64,000 nt of DNA from Strigamia acuminata. Its lineage: Eukaryota; Arthropoda; Chilopoda; Geophilomorpha; Linotaeniidae. The notes beneath the pieces are model-generated. The model had not been told where the DNA came from. It ran no database searches and was given only the letters and a program-made list of their open reading frames with translations. This document shows positions 42,967-55,649 of the stretch, in pieces. How positions within the stretch are numbered: the first letter of the stretch is position 1; each line of letters begins with the position of its first letter. Both the position numbers and the translations under genes were made by a program. The stretch is taken from positions 62,381,369 through 62,445,368 of the forward strand of contig OX442314.1 of NCBI GenBank assembly GCA_949358305.1, in the 5' to 3' direction.

Positions 42967-44521
42967 ACCTATCTAGCTGTCTCCAACTCAGCCAGTCTAC
43001 AAGCTAGCGCAAGTCGCAACGGTGTGTCATCCTTCTCAGCTAATTGTCATTTCACAATCATCATCACATTTCAAACTCTATCAGCTAAACTTCCTACTTG
43101 TTCATATTCTTCATGTCTTTTTTGAGGCTAATTTTATTCAACTTGACTTGAATCTTTGTTGGTTTGTCTCATTTGGAGAAAAAAGGAACTTATGGCGCAA
43201 TGTCATCAAACCGGAGCACCACCTGGCGGATCCCGAGTGCTTTAATGGATGCCAAAATGTTCGTTCGGCCCGATGCGTTTGTATCATGATTTCGGCATTA
43301 GAAAGAGGTCGAGAAATTCTGCAACCAGGCTCATTCGATTGGAAATTGCATTCCACACAAGCCTGTATGTTTTTCTACTTGATTTCATCGAGGAAAGATT
43401 CCGTTTCGGGCGATCGAAGCCGGCGACCGCATGGCAAATTTCGTGCTGGCAAATTTAATTTCAATTCGACCCTAAAAACAAAAAAAAATGAAAAATGAAC
43501 GGTTTAAAATATTTAAAAAATGTTTCCTGTGCAGAATTTGCCTCTCTTTCTAATGGTGCCAATAACTTTTTGATCTGTGCTACAGTTTTTTTTTTTTTTT
43601 TTTATTTTTCAAAAAACGATAACTGTCATTTGCCAAAGAAGGAATGAAATAAATCAACAAAATTTGTGAGAAATTGTGGGAAATTGTTGTTTAATGTTTC
43701 AAAAATTTGTCTACCTTAATAATTAGCATTGTCTAAAATGGATGAGTGTACACATTGCCCCATAACTGGTCTGGTCTGGTCTAAATATGACCCACGCTGC
43801 ATTCCTATATCAAAATTGCAATTATTTATCAGATAATTAAATAAATTAATAAAAATTCATCACAATTCACTGAGAAATTCATCAAAAGCCATCTAAATCC
43901 ATCTAAATCCATCAAAAGCCATCGAAATCCATCGAAATCCATCGAAATCTATCTAAATCCATCTAAATCCATCAAAAGCCATCGAAATTCACCAAGAAAT
44001 CATCAAAATTCACGAGAATTTCAACAAATTTCAAGAAAATTCCGACACCTACCATCAAAAGTTGATGAAAATCCATCTAATCCCATCAAATGCCATCGAA
44101 ATTCACCAAGAAATCTTCAAAATTCACGAAAATTGATCAAAATTTCAAGGAAATTCACGAAAATTGATCAAAATTTCAAGGAAATTCTGACACACCATCA
44201 AAAGTTGATGAAAATTTGGACAAAAATTTCATCAAAATCAATTTTAGAAATAGCATAGAGCCAGCCACATTTCAATTCAATTCATACAAACAGAATTAAA
44301 CAAAACAAAATAGCTGGAGCTGCTCACCTGACCAGCTCAGCTCAGCTCAGCTCACGGAATGGCACAGTCCTGCCAGCTCACTCCACCTTGTATAACCACA
44401 TGCATATATATACCCAGTACATACTACATGTAGACCAATACCCTAGTGTTATATAATAGCCTTTTTGTACCTCATTTCTAATTTTGTATTATTATTATTA
44501 TTATTATATGATTCTCCCGAA
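42967..44521. repeat. U2 array spacer (1555 bp)
   Basis: Same content as the unit-1 spacer; T18/C variant. No gene recognised. Confidence 0.9.
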
Positions 44522-44672
44522 GGAGTGGGCCGATCCTGGAGTTACTGCTATACCAGGCCAACCCGTGGCAGGGGTGGAGCAAGCTCCGAGCACCTCACCG
44601 CATTCCAAAAATCAGTTTAATATTCTGGGTCCTCAATGAGGACCGTATCAGATATTAAGCTGATAAGAACAG
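44522..44672 (-). pseudogene. U2: U2 snRNA 3' fragment (nt 41-191), split by element I
   Basis: Promoterless 3' part of U2; 44656-44672 is the 5' target-duplication copy. Pairs with 46710-46766. Confidence 0.93.
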
Positions 44673-46709
44673 CCGCCAGGGAAGGTTGCATGCCAAGTGG
44701 CTCCTACCGTCGATCCCGTTTTTGAGACCTTTATGCACGATTTTTGGATTTTCCTGCAGTAAATACAGCGTATACATGTGCATTCGACCTTTGCACGTGG
44801 TTTTTGGCAAGTTTTCCGTAAGTTTTTGGCAGTTTTTTGACTTTTTTGCGATCGCCGAAACACGTGGCGACGATCGCCGATCTTCCGTCTTCGATTCCGA
44901 GATTTCTAACGGTCCGTTTGCTGTGTTCTTTACACGAAACTGACCGCCAGCACCTCCTCTACAAGTGGGTATTGGTTTCGGAACCGGGAGAAGTCTTTTT
45001 TCGCCGTTTTCGCGACTTTTTGTGACCGCCGAAACACGTGGCGACGATCGCCGAATTCCCGTTATCGGTTTTTCGGCAACTACAGGCCGTAGATAGGTCG
45101 AATTGGTGTGTTCTTGGCACCAAATTGTGCGCCAGAACCTCCTCTGTCGATCTCTATTGGTTTCCGGTTCAACCGGAATCGTTTTTCGGTCGAATTTTTC
45201 GTTTTTCGTCCGATTCGCGATCGGCGAATACACGCGGTATTGATATACGTCGCCCAGACGTTTTTCTTTCGTGCCGATGGATAGAATTATCGATTGCAGA
45301 CTTGATGCTGGCTTAACACCCATACATCTACTAGAAGCTCTTCTTAAAAAGCTAGGAAGACACACGGAAGATGGAGAACCCACGATCAAAGGGATTCAAT
45401 GTGTCGGTGGTTTAAAATTCGAAGCTTTGCTGACCAGTCAGGAACTGGTCGACCAACTAGCTGATTCCAGCGGTGCTACGGTCGACGGTTTGCGAATTTT
45501 GTGGGCACCACGAATTCGTCGTGACAAACGTGTTATTATTAAAGGACTTTCGATGACGGTTCCACTGACCGAGGTGGATTACGAAATGCGCAAGTTGGGC
45601 AGTGTAACGTCCGTAGCGTACGAGAAGTTCGAAAACCATGAGTCGATTATCAATGGAAACATCATCGTGATGATTACCAGCGACAATTTGCCTAGCAAAA
45701 TCGTAATTGGGGATTTTTCTGGCCACCTTATCTACAAGGGCATGGGCCCCTACTGCCCCAAGTGCGACACGACGAACCACTACGCATCGGTGTGCCCGAA
45801 AACGAAATGTTATAACTGTAATGAGTTTGGCCATGTAAGCAGATTTTGCACGACCGATTGCAAAACTTGTAACAAACCGGGACACACGTCTGCCAACTGC
45901 CGTGTCCGTGTCCGTGCTGCGAAGTCGAAAAACGCAGCGCAAGAAATTCGAAAACCGAGCGATCCGAAGAATATTACGTGCTATAACTGCAAAAAACGGG
46001 GCCATATCAGCAGCGATTGCAAGGAAAACTGCGGGATCTGCAAGAAGCCGGGCCATATTTCGAGAGACTGCTCGATTCGACACGAAAAAATGGCCAAGAA
46101 AACCAAAGCGCCCACAGAAAAGCGACGACGAGATGAAACGAAACAGATTGACGAAACGAAACCGGTCGACGAAACGAAACCGGTCGACGTAACGACTGTC
46201 ATGGAACAAATCGCCCCTGTTGCCACTGCTGCTTCCGTCTCAAAAACTATCGTCCCGGACAGGTACAGCGACTTGACCGTGGAGGATTACGAAGCATATT
46301 GCGCGGAGCAAAATAGATTATGTTTTGGCGATACGGACAGCGAGGACAGCGAGGGGGAGAACGAAATGGACTTTGAAGAGCAGACGAAACGAACCAGGGA
46401 CGACAGCGATGATGATTTCACGGTTGTGAAAAACAAGAAATCGCGGATAAAGGAACGACGATCCTGATCCTGCCGCAAGAAAAACTTGACAAAAATACGG
46501 TTTTGTTCTTAATTGACAATTGATTAACTTTTATTGTTCGTTTACTTATTTATTATAATGTATTATTATTATCGTAACTCTTGTATAATATGCATCTATA
46601 CGTGATGGGTGCTCGATTATTGTGAATTTTTAATTATGTAACCAATTGGTGTGCACTTGTACTCCTTTTTTAGTCGGATAGAAATAAAATGGCCCTAAGG
46701 GTATTAAGC
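44673..46709 (+). mobile_element. Short U2-specific non-LTR element I (ORF1 only, 2037 bp)
   Basis: Complete short element: haplotype-1 5' UTR with the two-copy KPVD ORF1, as in element B but without B's private 5' UTR substitutions. No ORF2. Confidence 0.93.
45277..46467 (+). CDS. ORF1 protein, five CCHC zinc knuckles (element I, 396 aa)
   Basis: Intact ORF1 with translation identical to those of elements B and G. ATG start by family alignment. Confidence 0.9.
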   Translation: MDRIIDCRLDAGLTPIHLLEALLKKLGRHTEDGEPTIKGIQCVGGLKFEALLTSQELVDQLADSSGATVDGLRILWAPRIRRDKRVIIKGLSMTVPLTEVDYEMRKLGSVTSVAYEKFENHESIINGNIIVMITSDNLPSKIVIGDFSGHLIYKGMGPYCPKCDTTNHYASVCPKTKCYNCNEFGHVSRFCTTDCKTCNKPGHTSANCRVRVRAAKSKNAAQEIRKPSDPKNITCYNCKKRGHISSDCKENCGICKKPGHISRDCSIRHEKMAKKTKAPTEKRRRDETKQIDETKPVDETKPVDVTTVMEQIAPVATAASVSKTIVPDRYSDLTVEDYEAYCAEQNRLCFGDTDSEDSEGENEMDFEEQTKRTRDDSDDDFTVVKNKKSRIKERRS

Positions 46710-46766
46710 TAAGCTGATAAGAACAGATACTACACTTTGATCTTAGCCAAAAGGCCGAGAAGCGAT
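46710..46766 (-). pseudogene. U2: U2 snRNA 5' fragment (nt 1-57), split by element I
   Basis: Consensus U2 nt 1-57, broken by element I. Confidence 0.93.
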
Positions 46767-48324
46767 ACCTATCTAGCTGTCTCCAACTCAGCCAGTCTAC
46801 AAGCTAGCGCAAGTCGCAACGGTGTGTCATCCTTCTCAGCTAATTGTCATTTCACAATCATCATCACATTTCAAACTCTATCAGCTAAACTTCCTACTTG
46901 TTCATATTCTTCATGTCTTTTTTGAGGCTAATTTTATTCAACTTGACTTGAATCTTTGTTGGTTTGTCTCATTTGGAGAAAAAAGGAACTTATGGCGCAA
47001 TGTCATCAAACCGGAGCACCACCTGGCGGATCCCGAGTGCTTTAATGGATGCCAAAATGTTCGTTCGGCCCGATGCGTTTGTATCATGATTTCGGCATTA
47101 GAAAGAGGTCGAGAAATTCTGCAACCAGGCTCATTCGATTGGAAATTGCATTCCACACAAGCCTGTATGTTTTTCTACTTGATTTCATCGAGGAAAGATT
47201 CCGTTTCGGGCGATCGAAGCCGGCGACCGCATGGCAAATTTCGTGCTGGCAAATTTAATTTCAATTCGACCCTAAAAACAAAAAAAAATGAAAAATGAAC
47301 GGTTTAAAATATTTAAAAAATGTTTCCTGTGCAGAATTTGCCTCTCTTTCTAATGGTGCCAATAACTTTTTGATCTGTGCTACAGTTTTTTTTTTTTTTT
47401 TTTTTTATTTTTGAAAAAACGATAACTGTCATTTGCCAAAGAAGGAATGAAATAAATCAACAAAATTTGTGAGAAATTGTGGGAAATTGTTGTTTAATGT
47501 TTCAAAAATTTGTCTACCTTAATAATTAGCATTGTCTAAAATGGATGAGTGTACACATTGCCCCATAACTGGTCTGGTCTGGTCTAAATATGACCCACGC
47601 TGCATTCCTATATCAAAATTGCAATTATTTATCAGATAATTAAATAAATTAATAAAAATTCATCACAATTCACTGAGAAATTCATCAAAAGCCATCTAAA
47701 TCCATCTAAATCCATCAAAAGCCATCGAAATCCATCGAAATCCATCGAAATCTATCTAAATCCATCTAAATCCATCAAAAGCCATCGAAATTCACCAAGA
47801 AATCATCAAAATTCACGAGAATTTCAACAAATTTCAAGAAAATTCCGACACCTACCATCAAAAGTTGATGAAAATCCATCTAATCCCATCAAATGCCATC
47901 GAAATTCACCAAGAAATCTTCAAAATTCACGAAAATTGATCAAAATTTCAAGGAAATTCACGAAAATTGATCAAAATTTCAAGGAAATTCTGACACACCA
48001 TCAAAAGTTGATGAAAATTTGGACAAAAATTTCATCAAAATCAATTTTAGAAATAGCATAGAGCCAGCCACATTTCAATTCAATTCATACAAACAGAATT
48101 AAACAAAACAAAATAGCTGGAGCTGCTCACCTGACCAGCTCAGCTCAGCTCAGCTCACGGAATGGCACAGTCCTGCCAGCTCACTCCACCTTGTATAACC
48201 ACATGCATATATATACCCAGTACATACTACATGTAGACCAATACCCTAGTGTTATATAATAGCCTTTTTGTACCTCATTTCTAATTTTGTATTATTATTA
48301 TTATTATTATATGATTCTCCCGAA
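46767..48324. repeat. U2 array spacer (1558 bp)
   Basis: Same content as the unit-1 spacer; T21/G variant. No gene recognised. Confidence 0.9.
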
Positions 48325-48475
48325 GGAGTGGGCCGATCCTGGAGTTACTGCTATACCAGGCCAACCCGTGGCAGGGGTGGAGCAAGCTCCGAGCACCTCA
48401 CCGCATTCCAAAAATCAGTTTAATATTCTGGGTCCTCAATGAGGACCGTATCAGATATTAAGCTGATAAGAACAG
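48325..48475 (-). pseudogene. U2: U2 snRNA 3' fragment (nt 41-191), split by element J
   Basis: Promoterless 3' part of U2; 48459-48475 is the 5' target-duplication copy. Pairs with 50531-50587. Confidence 0.93.
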
Positions 48476-50530
48476 CCGCCAGGGAAGGTTGCATGCCAAG
48501 TGGCTCCTACCGTCGATCCCGTTTTTGAGACCTTTATGCACGATTTTTGGATTTTCCTGCAGTAAATACAGCGTATACATGTGCATTCGACCTTTGCACG
48601 TGGTTTTTGGCAAGTTTTCCGTAAGTTTTTGGCAGTTTTTTGACTTTTTTGCGATCGCCGAAACACGTGGCGACGATCGCCGATCTTCCGTCTTCGATTC
48701 CGAGATTTCTAACGGTCCGTTTGCTGTGTTCTTTACACGAAACTGACCGCCAGCACCTCCTCTACAAGTGGGTATTGGTTTCGGAACCGGGAGAAGTCTT
48801 TTTTCGCCGTTTTCGCGACTTTTTGTGACCGCCGAAACACGTGGCGACGATCGCCGAATTCCCGTTATCGGTTTTTCGGCAACTACAGGCCGTAGATAGG
48901 TCGAATTGGTGTGTTCTTGGCACCAAATTGTGCGCCAGAACCTCCTCTGTCGATCTCTATTGGTTTCCGGTTCAACCGGAATCGTTTTTCGGTCGAATTT
49001 TTCGTTTTTCGTCCGATTCGCGATCGGCGAATACACGCGGTATTGATATACGTCGCCCAGACGTTTTTCTTTCGTGCCGATGGATAGAATTATCGATTGC
49101 AGACTTGATGCTGGCTTAACACCCATACATCTACTAGAAGCTCTTCTTAAAAAGCTAGGAAGACACACGGAAGATGGAGAACCCACGATCAAAGGGATTC
49201 AATGTGTCGGTGGTTTAAAATTCGAAGCTTTGCTGACCAGTCAGGAACTGGTCGACCAACTAGCTGATTCCAGCGGTGCTACGGTCGACGGTTTGCGAAT
49301 TTTGTGGGCACCACGAATTCGTCGTGACAAACGTGTTATTGTTAAAGGACTTTCGATGACGGTTCCACTGGCCGAGGTGGATTACGAAATGCGCAAGTTG
49401 GGCAGTGTAACGTCCGTAGCGTACGAGAAGTTCGAAAACCATGAGTCGATTATCAATGGAAACATCATCGTGATGATTACCAGCGACAATTTGCCTAGCA
49501 AAATCGTAATTGGGGATTTTTCTGGCCACCTTATCTACAAGGGCATGGGCCCCTACTGCCCCAAGTGCGACACGACGGACCACTACGCATCGGTGTGCCC
49601 GAAAACGAAATGTTATAACTGTAATGAGTTTGGCCACGTAAGCAGATTTTGCACGACTGACTGCAAAACTTGTAACAAACCGGGACACACGTCTGCCAAC
49701 TGCCGTGTCCGTGTCCGTGCTGCGAAGTCGAAAAACGCAGCGCAAGAAATTCGAAAACCGAGCGATCCGAAGAATATTACGTGCTATAACTGCAAAAAAC
49801 GGGGCCATATCAGCAGCGATTGCAAGGAAAACTGCGGGATCTGCAAGAAGCCGGGCCATATTTCGAGAGACTGCTCGATTCGACACGAAAAAATGGCCAA
49901 GAAAACCAAAGCGCCCACAGAAAAGCGACGACGAGATGAAACGAAACAGATTGACGAAACGAAACCGGTCGACGAAACGAAACCGGTTGACGAAACGAAA
50001 CCGGTTGACGAAACGACTGTCATGGAACAAATCGCCCCTGTTGCCACTGCTGCTTCCGTCTCAAAAACTATCGTCCCGGACAGGTACAGCGATTTGACCG
50101 TGGAGGAATACGAAGCATATTGCGCGGAGCAAAATAGATTATGTTTTGGCGATACGGACAGCGAGGACAGCGAGGGGGAGAACGAAATGGACTTTGAAGA
50201 GCAGACGAAACGAACCAGGGACGACAGCGATGATGATTTCACGGTTGTGAAAAACAAGAAATCGCGGATAAAGGAACGACGATCCTGATCCTGCCGCAAG
50301 AAAAACTTGACAAAAATACGGTTTTGTTCTTAATTGACAATTGATTAACTTTTATTGTTCGTTTACTTATTTATTATAATGTATTATTATTATCGTAACT
50401 CTTGTATAATATGCATCTATACGTGATGGGTGCTCGATTATTGTGAATTTTTAATTATGTAACCAATTGGTGTGCACTTGTACTCCTTTTTTAGTCGGAT
50501 AGAAATAAAATGGCCCTAAGGGTATTAAGC
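48476..50530 (+). mobile_element. Short U2-specific non-LTR element J (ORF1 only, 2055 bp)
   Basis: Complete short element of the same combination as H (haplotype-1 5' UTR, VIVKG ORF1). It follows I as H follows G, but its right-hand spacer is T18/C whereas that of H is T21/G. No ORF2. Confidence 0.93.
49080..50288 (+). CDS. ORF1 protein, five CCHC zinc knuckles (element J, 402 aa)
   Basis: Intact ORF1 with translation identical to those of elements D and H. ATG start by family alignment. Confidence 0.9.
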   Translation: MDRIIDCRLDAGLTPIHLLEALLKKLGRHTEDGEPTIKGIQCVGGLKFEALLTSQELVDQLADSSGATVDGLRILWAPRIRRDKRVIVKGLSMTVPLAEVDYEMRKLGSVTSVAYEKFENHESIINGNIIVMITSDNLPSKIVIGDFSGHLIYKGMGPYCPKCDTTDHYASVCPKTKCYNCNEFGHVSRFCTTDCKTCNKPGHTSANCRVRVRAAKSKNAAQEIRKPSDPKNITCYNCKKRGHISSDCKENCGICKKPGHISRDCSIRHEKMAKKTKAPTEKRRRDETKQIDETKPVDETKPVDETKPVDETTVMEQIAPVATAASVSKTIVPDRYSDLTVEEYEAYCAEQNRLCFGDTDSEDSEGENEMDFEEQTKRTRDDSDDDFTVVKNKKSRIKERRS

Positions 50531-50587
50531 TAAGCTGATAAGAACAGATACTACACTTTGATCTTAGCCAAAAGGCCGAGAAGCGAT
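50531..50587 (-). pseudogene. U2: U2 snRNA 5' fragment (nt 1-57), split by element J
   Basis: Consensus U2 nt 1-57, broken by element J. Confidence 0.93.
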
Positions 50588-52142
50588 ACCTATCTAGCTG
50601 TCTCCAACTCAGCCAGTCTACAAGCTAGCGCAAGTCGCAACGGTGTGTCATCCTTCTCAGCTAATTGTCATTTCACAATCATCATCACATTTCAAACTCT
50701 ATCAGCTAAACTTCCTACTTGTTCATATTCTTCATGTCTTTTTTGAGGCTAATTTTATTCAACTTGACTTGAATCTTTGTTGGTTTGTCTCATTTGGAGA
50801 AAAAAGGAACTTATGGCGCAATGTCATCAAACCGGAGCACCACCTGGCGGATCCCGAGTGCTTTAATGGATGCCAAAATGTTCGTTCGGCCCGATGCGTT
50901 TGTATCATGATTTCGGCATTAGAAAGAGGTCGAGAAATTCTGCAACCAGGCTCATTCGATTGGAAATTGCATTCCACACAAGCCTGTATGTTTTTCTACT
51001 TGATTTCATCGAGGAAAGATTCCGTTTCGGGCGATCGAAGCCGGCGACCGCATGGCAAATTTCGTGCTGGCAAATTTAATTTCAATTCGACCCTAAAAAC
51101 AAAAAAAAATGAAAAATGAACGGTTTAAAATATTTAAAAAATGTTTCCTGTGCAGAATTTGCCTCTCTTTCTAATGGTGCCAATAACTTTTTGATCTGTG
51201 CTACAGTTTTTTTTTTTTTTTTTTATTTTTCAAAAAACGATAACTGTCATTTGCCAAAGAAGGAATGAAATAAATCAACAAAATTTGTGAGAAATTGTGG
51301 GAAATTGTTGTTTAATGTTTCAAAAATTTGTCTACCTTAATAATTAGCATTGTCTAAAATGGATGAGTGTACACATTGCCCCATAACTGGTCTGGTCTGG
51401 TCTAAATATGACCCACGCTGCATTCCTATATCAAAATTGCAATTATTTATCAGATAATTAAATAAATTAATAAAAATTCATCACAATTCACTGAGAAATT
51501 CATCAAAAGCCATCTAAATCCATCTAAATCCATCAAAAGCCATCGAAATCCATCGAAATCCATCGAAATCTATCTAAATCCATCTAAATCCATCAAAAGC
51601 CATCGAAATTCACCAAGAAATCATCAAAATTCACGAGAATTTCAACAAATTTCAAGAAAATTCCGACACCTACCATCAAAAGTTGATGAAAATCCATCTA
51701 ATCCCATCAAATGCCATCGAAATTCACCAAGAAATCTTCAAAATTCACGAAAATTGATCAAAATTTCAAGGAAATTCACGAAAATTGATCAAAATTTCAA
51801 GGAAATTCTGACACACCATCAAAAGTTGATGAAAATTTGGACAAAAATTTCATCAAAATCAATTTTAGAAATAGCATAGAGCCAGCCACATTTCAATTCA
51901 ATTCATACAAACAGAATTAAACAAAACAAAATAGCTGGAGCTGCTCACCTGACCAGCTCAGCTCAGCTCAGCTCACGGAATGGCACAGTCCTGCCAGCTC
52001 ACTCCACCTTGTATAACCACATGCATATATATACCCAGTACATACTACATGTAGACCAATACCCTAGTGTTATATAATAGCCTTTTTGTACCTCATTTCT
52101 AATTTTGTATTATTATTATTATTATTATATGATTCTCCCGAA
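50588..52142. repeat. U2 array spacer (1555 bp)
   Basis: Same content as the unit-1 spacer; T18/C variant. No gene recognised. Confidence 0.9.
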
Positions 52143-52333
52143 GGAGTGGGCCGATCCTGGAGTTACTGCTATACCAGGCCAACCCGTGGCAGGGGTGGAG
52201 CAAGCTCCGAGCACCTCACCGCATTCCAAAAATCAGTTTAATATTCTGGGTCCTCAATGAGGACCGTATCAGATATTAAGCTGATAAGAACAGATACTAC
52301 ACTTTGATCTTAGCCAAAAGGCCGAGAAGCGAT
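52143..52333 (-). ncRNA. U2: U2 spliceosomal snRNA, uninterrupted copy 8
   Basis: Full 191-nt U2 with all landmarks and an empty target site. Probably functional. Confidence 0.95.
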
Positions 52334-53888
52334 ACCTATCTAGCTGTCTCCAACTCAGCCAGTCTACAAGCTAGCGCAAGTCGCAACGGTGTGTCATCCT
52401 TCTCAGCTAATTGTCATTTCACAATCATCATCACATTTCAAACTCTATCAGCTAAACTTCCTACTTGTTCATATTCTTCATGTCTTTTTTGAGGCTAATT
52501 TTATTCAACTTGACTTGAATCTTTGTTGGTTTGTCTCATTTGGAGAAAAAAGGAACTTATGGCGCAATGTCATCAAACCGGAGCACCACCTGGCGGATCC
52601 CGAGTGCTTTAATGGATGCCAAAATGTTCGTTCGGCCCGATGCGTTTGTATCATGATTTCGGCATTAGAAAGAGGTCGAGAAATTCTGCAACCAGGCTCA
52701 TTCGATTGGAAATTGCATTCCACACAAGCCTGTATGTTTTTCTACTTGATTTCATCGAGGAAAGATTCCGTTTCGGGCGATCGAAGCCGGCGACCGCATG
52801 GCAAATTTCGTGCTGGCAAATTTAATTTCAATTCGACCCTAAAAACAAAAAAAAATGAAAAATGAACGGTTTAAAATATTTAAAAAATGTTTCCTGTGCA
52901 GAATTTGCCTCTCTTTCTAATGGTGCCAATAACTTTTTGATCTGTGCTACAGTTTTTTTTTTTTTTTTTTATTTTTCAAAAAACGATAACTGTCATTTGC
53001 CAAAGAAGGAATGAAATAAATCAACAAAATTTGTGAGAAATTGTGGGAAATTGTTGTTTAATGTTTCAAAAATTTGTCTACCTTAATAATTAGCATTGTC
53101 TAAAATGGATGAGTGTACACATTGCCCCATAACTGGTCTGGTCTGGTCTAAATATGACCCACGCTGCATTCCTATATCAAAATTGCAATTATTTATCAGA
53201 TAATTAAATAAATTAATAAAAATTCATCACAATTCACTGAGAAATTCATCAAAAGCCATCTAAATCCATCTAAATCCATCAAAAGCCATCGAAATCCATC
53301 GAAATCCATCGAAATCTATCTAAATCCATCTAAATCCATCAAAAGCCATCGAAATTCACCAAGAAATCATCAAAATTCACGAGAATTTCAACAAATTTCA
53401 AGAAAATTCCGACACCTACCATCAAAAGTTGATGAAAATCCATCTAATCCCATCAAATGCCATCGAAATTCACCAAGAAATCTTCAAAATTCACGAAAAT
53501 TGATCAAAATTTCAAGGAAATTCACGAAAATTGATCAAAATTTCAAGGAAATTCTGACACACCATCAAAAGTTGATGAAAATTTGGACAAAAATTTCATC
53601 AAAATCAATTTTAGAAATAGCATAGAGCCAGCCACATTTCAATTCAATTCATACAAACAGAATTAAACAAAACAAAATAGCTGGAGCTGCTCACCTGACC
53701 AGCTCAGCTCAGCTCAGCTCACGGAATGGCACAGTCCTGCCAGCTCACTCCACCTTGTATAACCACATGCATATATATACCCAGTACATACTACATGTAG
53801 ACCAATACCCTAGTGTTATATAATAGCCTTTTTGTACCTCATTTCTAATTTTGTATTATTATTATTATTATTATATGATTCTCCCGAA
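52334..53888. repeat. U2 array spacer (1555 bp)
   Basis: Same content as the unit-1 spacer; T18/C variant. No gene recognised. Confidence 0.9.
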
Positions 53889-54060
53889 GGAGTGGGCCGA
53901 TCCTGGAGTTACTGCTATACCAGGCCAACCCGTGGCAGGGGTGGAGCAAGCTCCGAGCACCTCACCGCATTCCAAAAATCAGTTTAATATTCTGGGTCCT
54001 CAATGAGGACCGTATCAGATATCAGATATCAGATATCAGATATTAAGCTGATAAGAACAG
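53889..54060 (-). pseudogene. U2: U2 snRNA 3' fragment with 21-bp expansion, split by element K
   Basis: Promoterless 3' part of U2 (nt 41-191) enlarged to 172 bp: the stem IIa sequence atcagat occurs four times in tandem (54014-54041) instead of once. 54044-54060 is the 5' target-duplication copy. Pairs with 59210-59266. Confidence 0.93.
54014..54041. repeat. (ATCAGAT)4 tandem repeat inside interrupted U2
   Basis: Four perfect 7-bp units where the other copies have one. Starts 30 bp left of the target duplication of element K. Confidence 0.95.
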
Positions 54061-54479
54061 GACAGGTCACACGTGGTTGCTCCTGTGTTTTTCCTGTTTT
54101 TTCAGAAATTCCGGCTAAAATCCTGGGATTTTCTGCGGTGAAACTGTCGGTATATGTACCTTGTACCATCCCACGTCGTTTTCCGAATCAAAATCGCGTT
54201 ATTTTTTGAAATTTTCGACTTTTTTACGAATTCCGCAACACGTGGCGACGATCGTCGCATTTTCGTTTTCGGTTTTTCGTCGTTTCCGGGCCAACGAACG
54301 GTCCATTTGCTGTGTTCTTGGCACCAAATTGTGCGCCAAGACTTCGTCTACAAGACTGTGTAGGTTTTGTGGATACTTACAATCGTTTTCGGGCCGAAAT
54401 TTCGACTTTTTCGTCCGTTCGCGATCGGCGCGATCTCGTAGAATCGGCAGACGTCGCCCTGACGTTTTCCTTCGAAGCC
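54061..54479 (+). promoter_or_regulatory. 5' UTR with a single monomer (element K)
   Basis: Same structure as in element F; CACGTG at 54239-54244. Lacks the in-frame TGA that F has just upstream of ORF1, so the ORF1 frame is open back to about 54312, but no upstream ATG in that stretch is conserved. Confidence 0.5.
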
Positions 54480-55625
54480 ATGGATCTGCTGGTCGATTGT
54501 TGGATTGAAACGGGGCTAACACCCCTGAATCTTCTCGATGAATTGTGGAAAAGACTGGGGAAAAACACGGAAAATGGAGACCCCACAGTCAAAACCATCC
54601 AACACGTGTTGGGTGGAAAATATCTGGCTTTTTTGCAAAACACCAGTCTGGTTGACCAACTGGCCGTTTTCAAAGGAACCACCGTAGATGGGCTGAAGAT
54701 CACCTGGGACCCAAAGATTCGTCGAGAAAAACGTGTGATTATCAAGGGAATGTCACCTCTTGTGCCACTTGAGAAGATCGAATCCGAAATGAACAAATTG
54801 GGCAACGTTTCGTCTGTGACATACGAGAAATTCTTCGAACAGGTCAACAACGGAAATATCATCGTGATGATTAACGGGGACAATTTGCCAAGTAAACTCG
54901 AGGTTGGGCCCTTCTCCGGCCACCTAATTTACAAGGGCATGGGGCCATACTGCCCCAAATGCGACGTAACGGACCATTACGCTTCAGTGTGCCCCAAAAC
55001 AAAGTGTTTTAACTGCAACGAATTCGGCCACGTCAGCCGATCTTGCACCGCTAAGTGCAAAACGTGTGACAAGGCGGGGCACACGTCCGCCAACTGTCGT
55101 ATCCGGGCGGCAAACGCGAAGAAAACGACGAACGCAACGCAAGAAAAGAGAGGACGACCAAACGATCCAAACAAGCCGCCGAACTGTTACAACTGCGGGA
55201 AACGTGGCCACATCAGCAGCGATTGCACCGAGAATTGCAAGATCTGCAAAGAACCGGGACATGTCTCGAGAGACTGTCCAATTCGTAAGGAAAAAATCGC
55301 AAAGAAAACCGAGACAACCAGCGCACGTGTCGAAAACGAAAAACGAGACGAAACGGAACCGATTAAGAAGAAAACTGCCGTGGAACAAATCGTTACTGTC
55401 ACCACTACGGCACTCGATTCGAAACAGAACCAAGAATCCGAAATGGAGGTCGAGGAACAGTTGAAACGGTCGAGAGAAGAGACGGACAGCGACGACGACG
55501 GTTTCACCACGGTGACATACAAGCAAACGGGCGTACAAGATTTATCGAAACCGAGACAGAAAAGCCACTCGAAGAAGAAGAGAGGAAACGATTCTGCTGC
55601 GATGGGGGAAGAAATTCCCAAGTAG
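54480..55625 (+). CDS. ORF1 protein, five CCHC zinc knuckles (element K, 381 aa)
   Basis: ORF1 of the second full-length element, with the same N-terminal region and five CCHC knuckles as in F. Two residues shorter because ERFFGLEQV in F reads EKFFEQV here. One knuckle reads CFNCNEFGHVSRSC instead of CYNC. The ATG at 54480 (MDLLVDCWIETGL) is chosen by alignment with F and with the short elements, although the frame stays open for 56 more codons upstream. Followed by TAG (55623), an in-frame TAA (55647) and ORF2 in the same frame. Confidence 0.92.
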   Translation: MDLLVDCWIETGLTPLNLLDELWKRLGKNTENGDPTVKTIQHVLGGKYLAFLQNTSLVDQLAVFKGTTVDGLKITWDPKIRREKRVIIKGMSPLVPLEKIESEMNKLGNVSSVTYEKFFEQVNNGNIIVMINGDNLPSKLEVGPFSGHLIYKGMGPYCPKCDVTDHYASVCPKTKCFNCNEFGHVSRSCTAKCKTCDKAGHTSANCRIRAANAKKTTNATQEKRGRPNDPNKPPNCYNCGKRGHISSDCTENCKICKEPGHVSRDCPIRKEKIAKKTETTSARVENEKRDETEPIKKKTAVEQIVTVTTTALDSKQNQESEMEVEEQLKRSREETDSDDDGFTTVTYKQTGVQDLSKPRQKSHSKKKRGNDSAAMGEEIPK

Positions 55626-55649
55626 TTTGACAAAAACGATTTTTGTTAA

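Noticed and set aside
54312-54479. 56-codon N-terminal extension of ORF1 in element K
   Set aside because: The extension is untranslated in F (in-frame TGA), lies in the conserved 5' UTR, and does not start with a conserved ATG.
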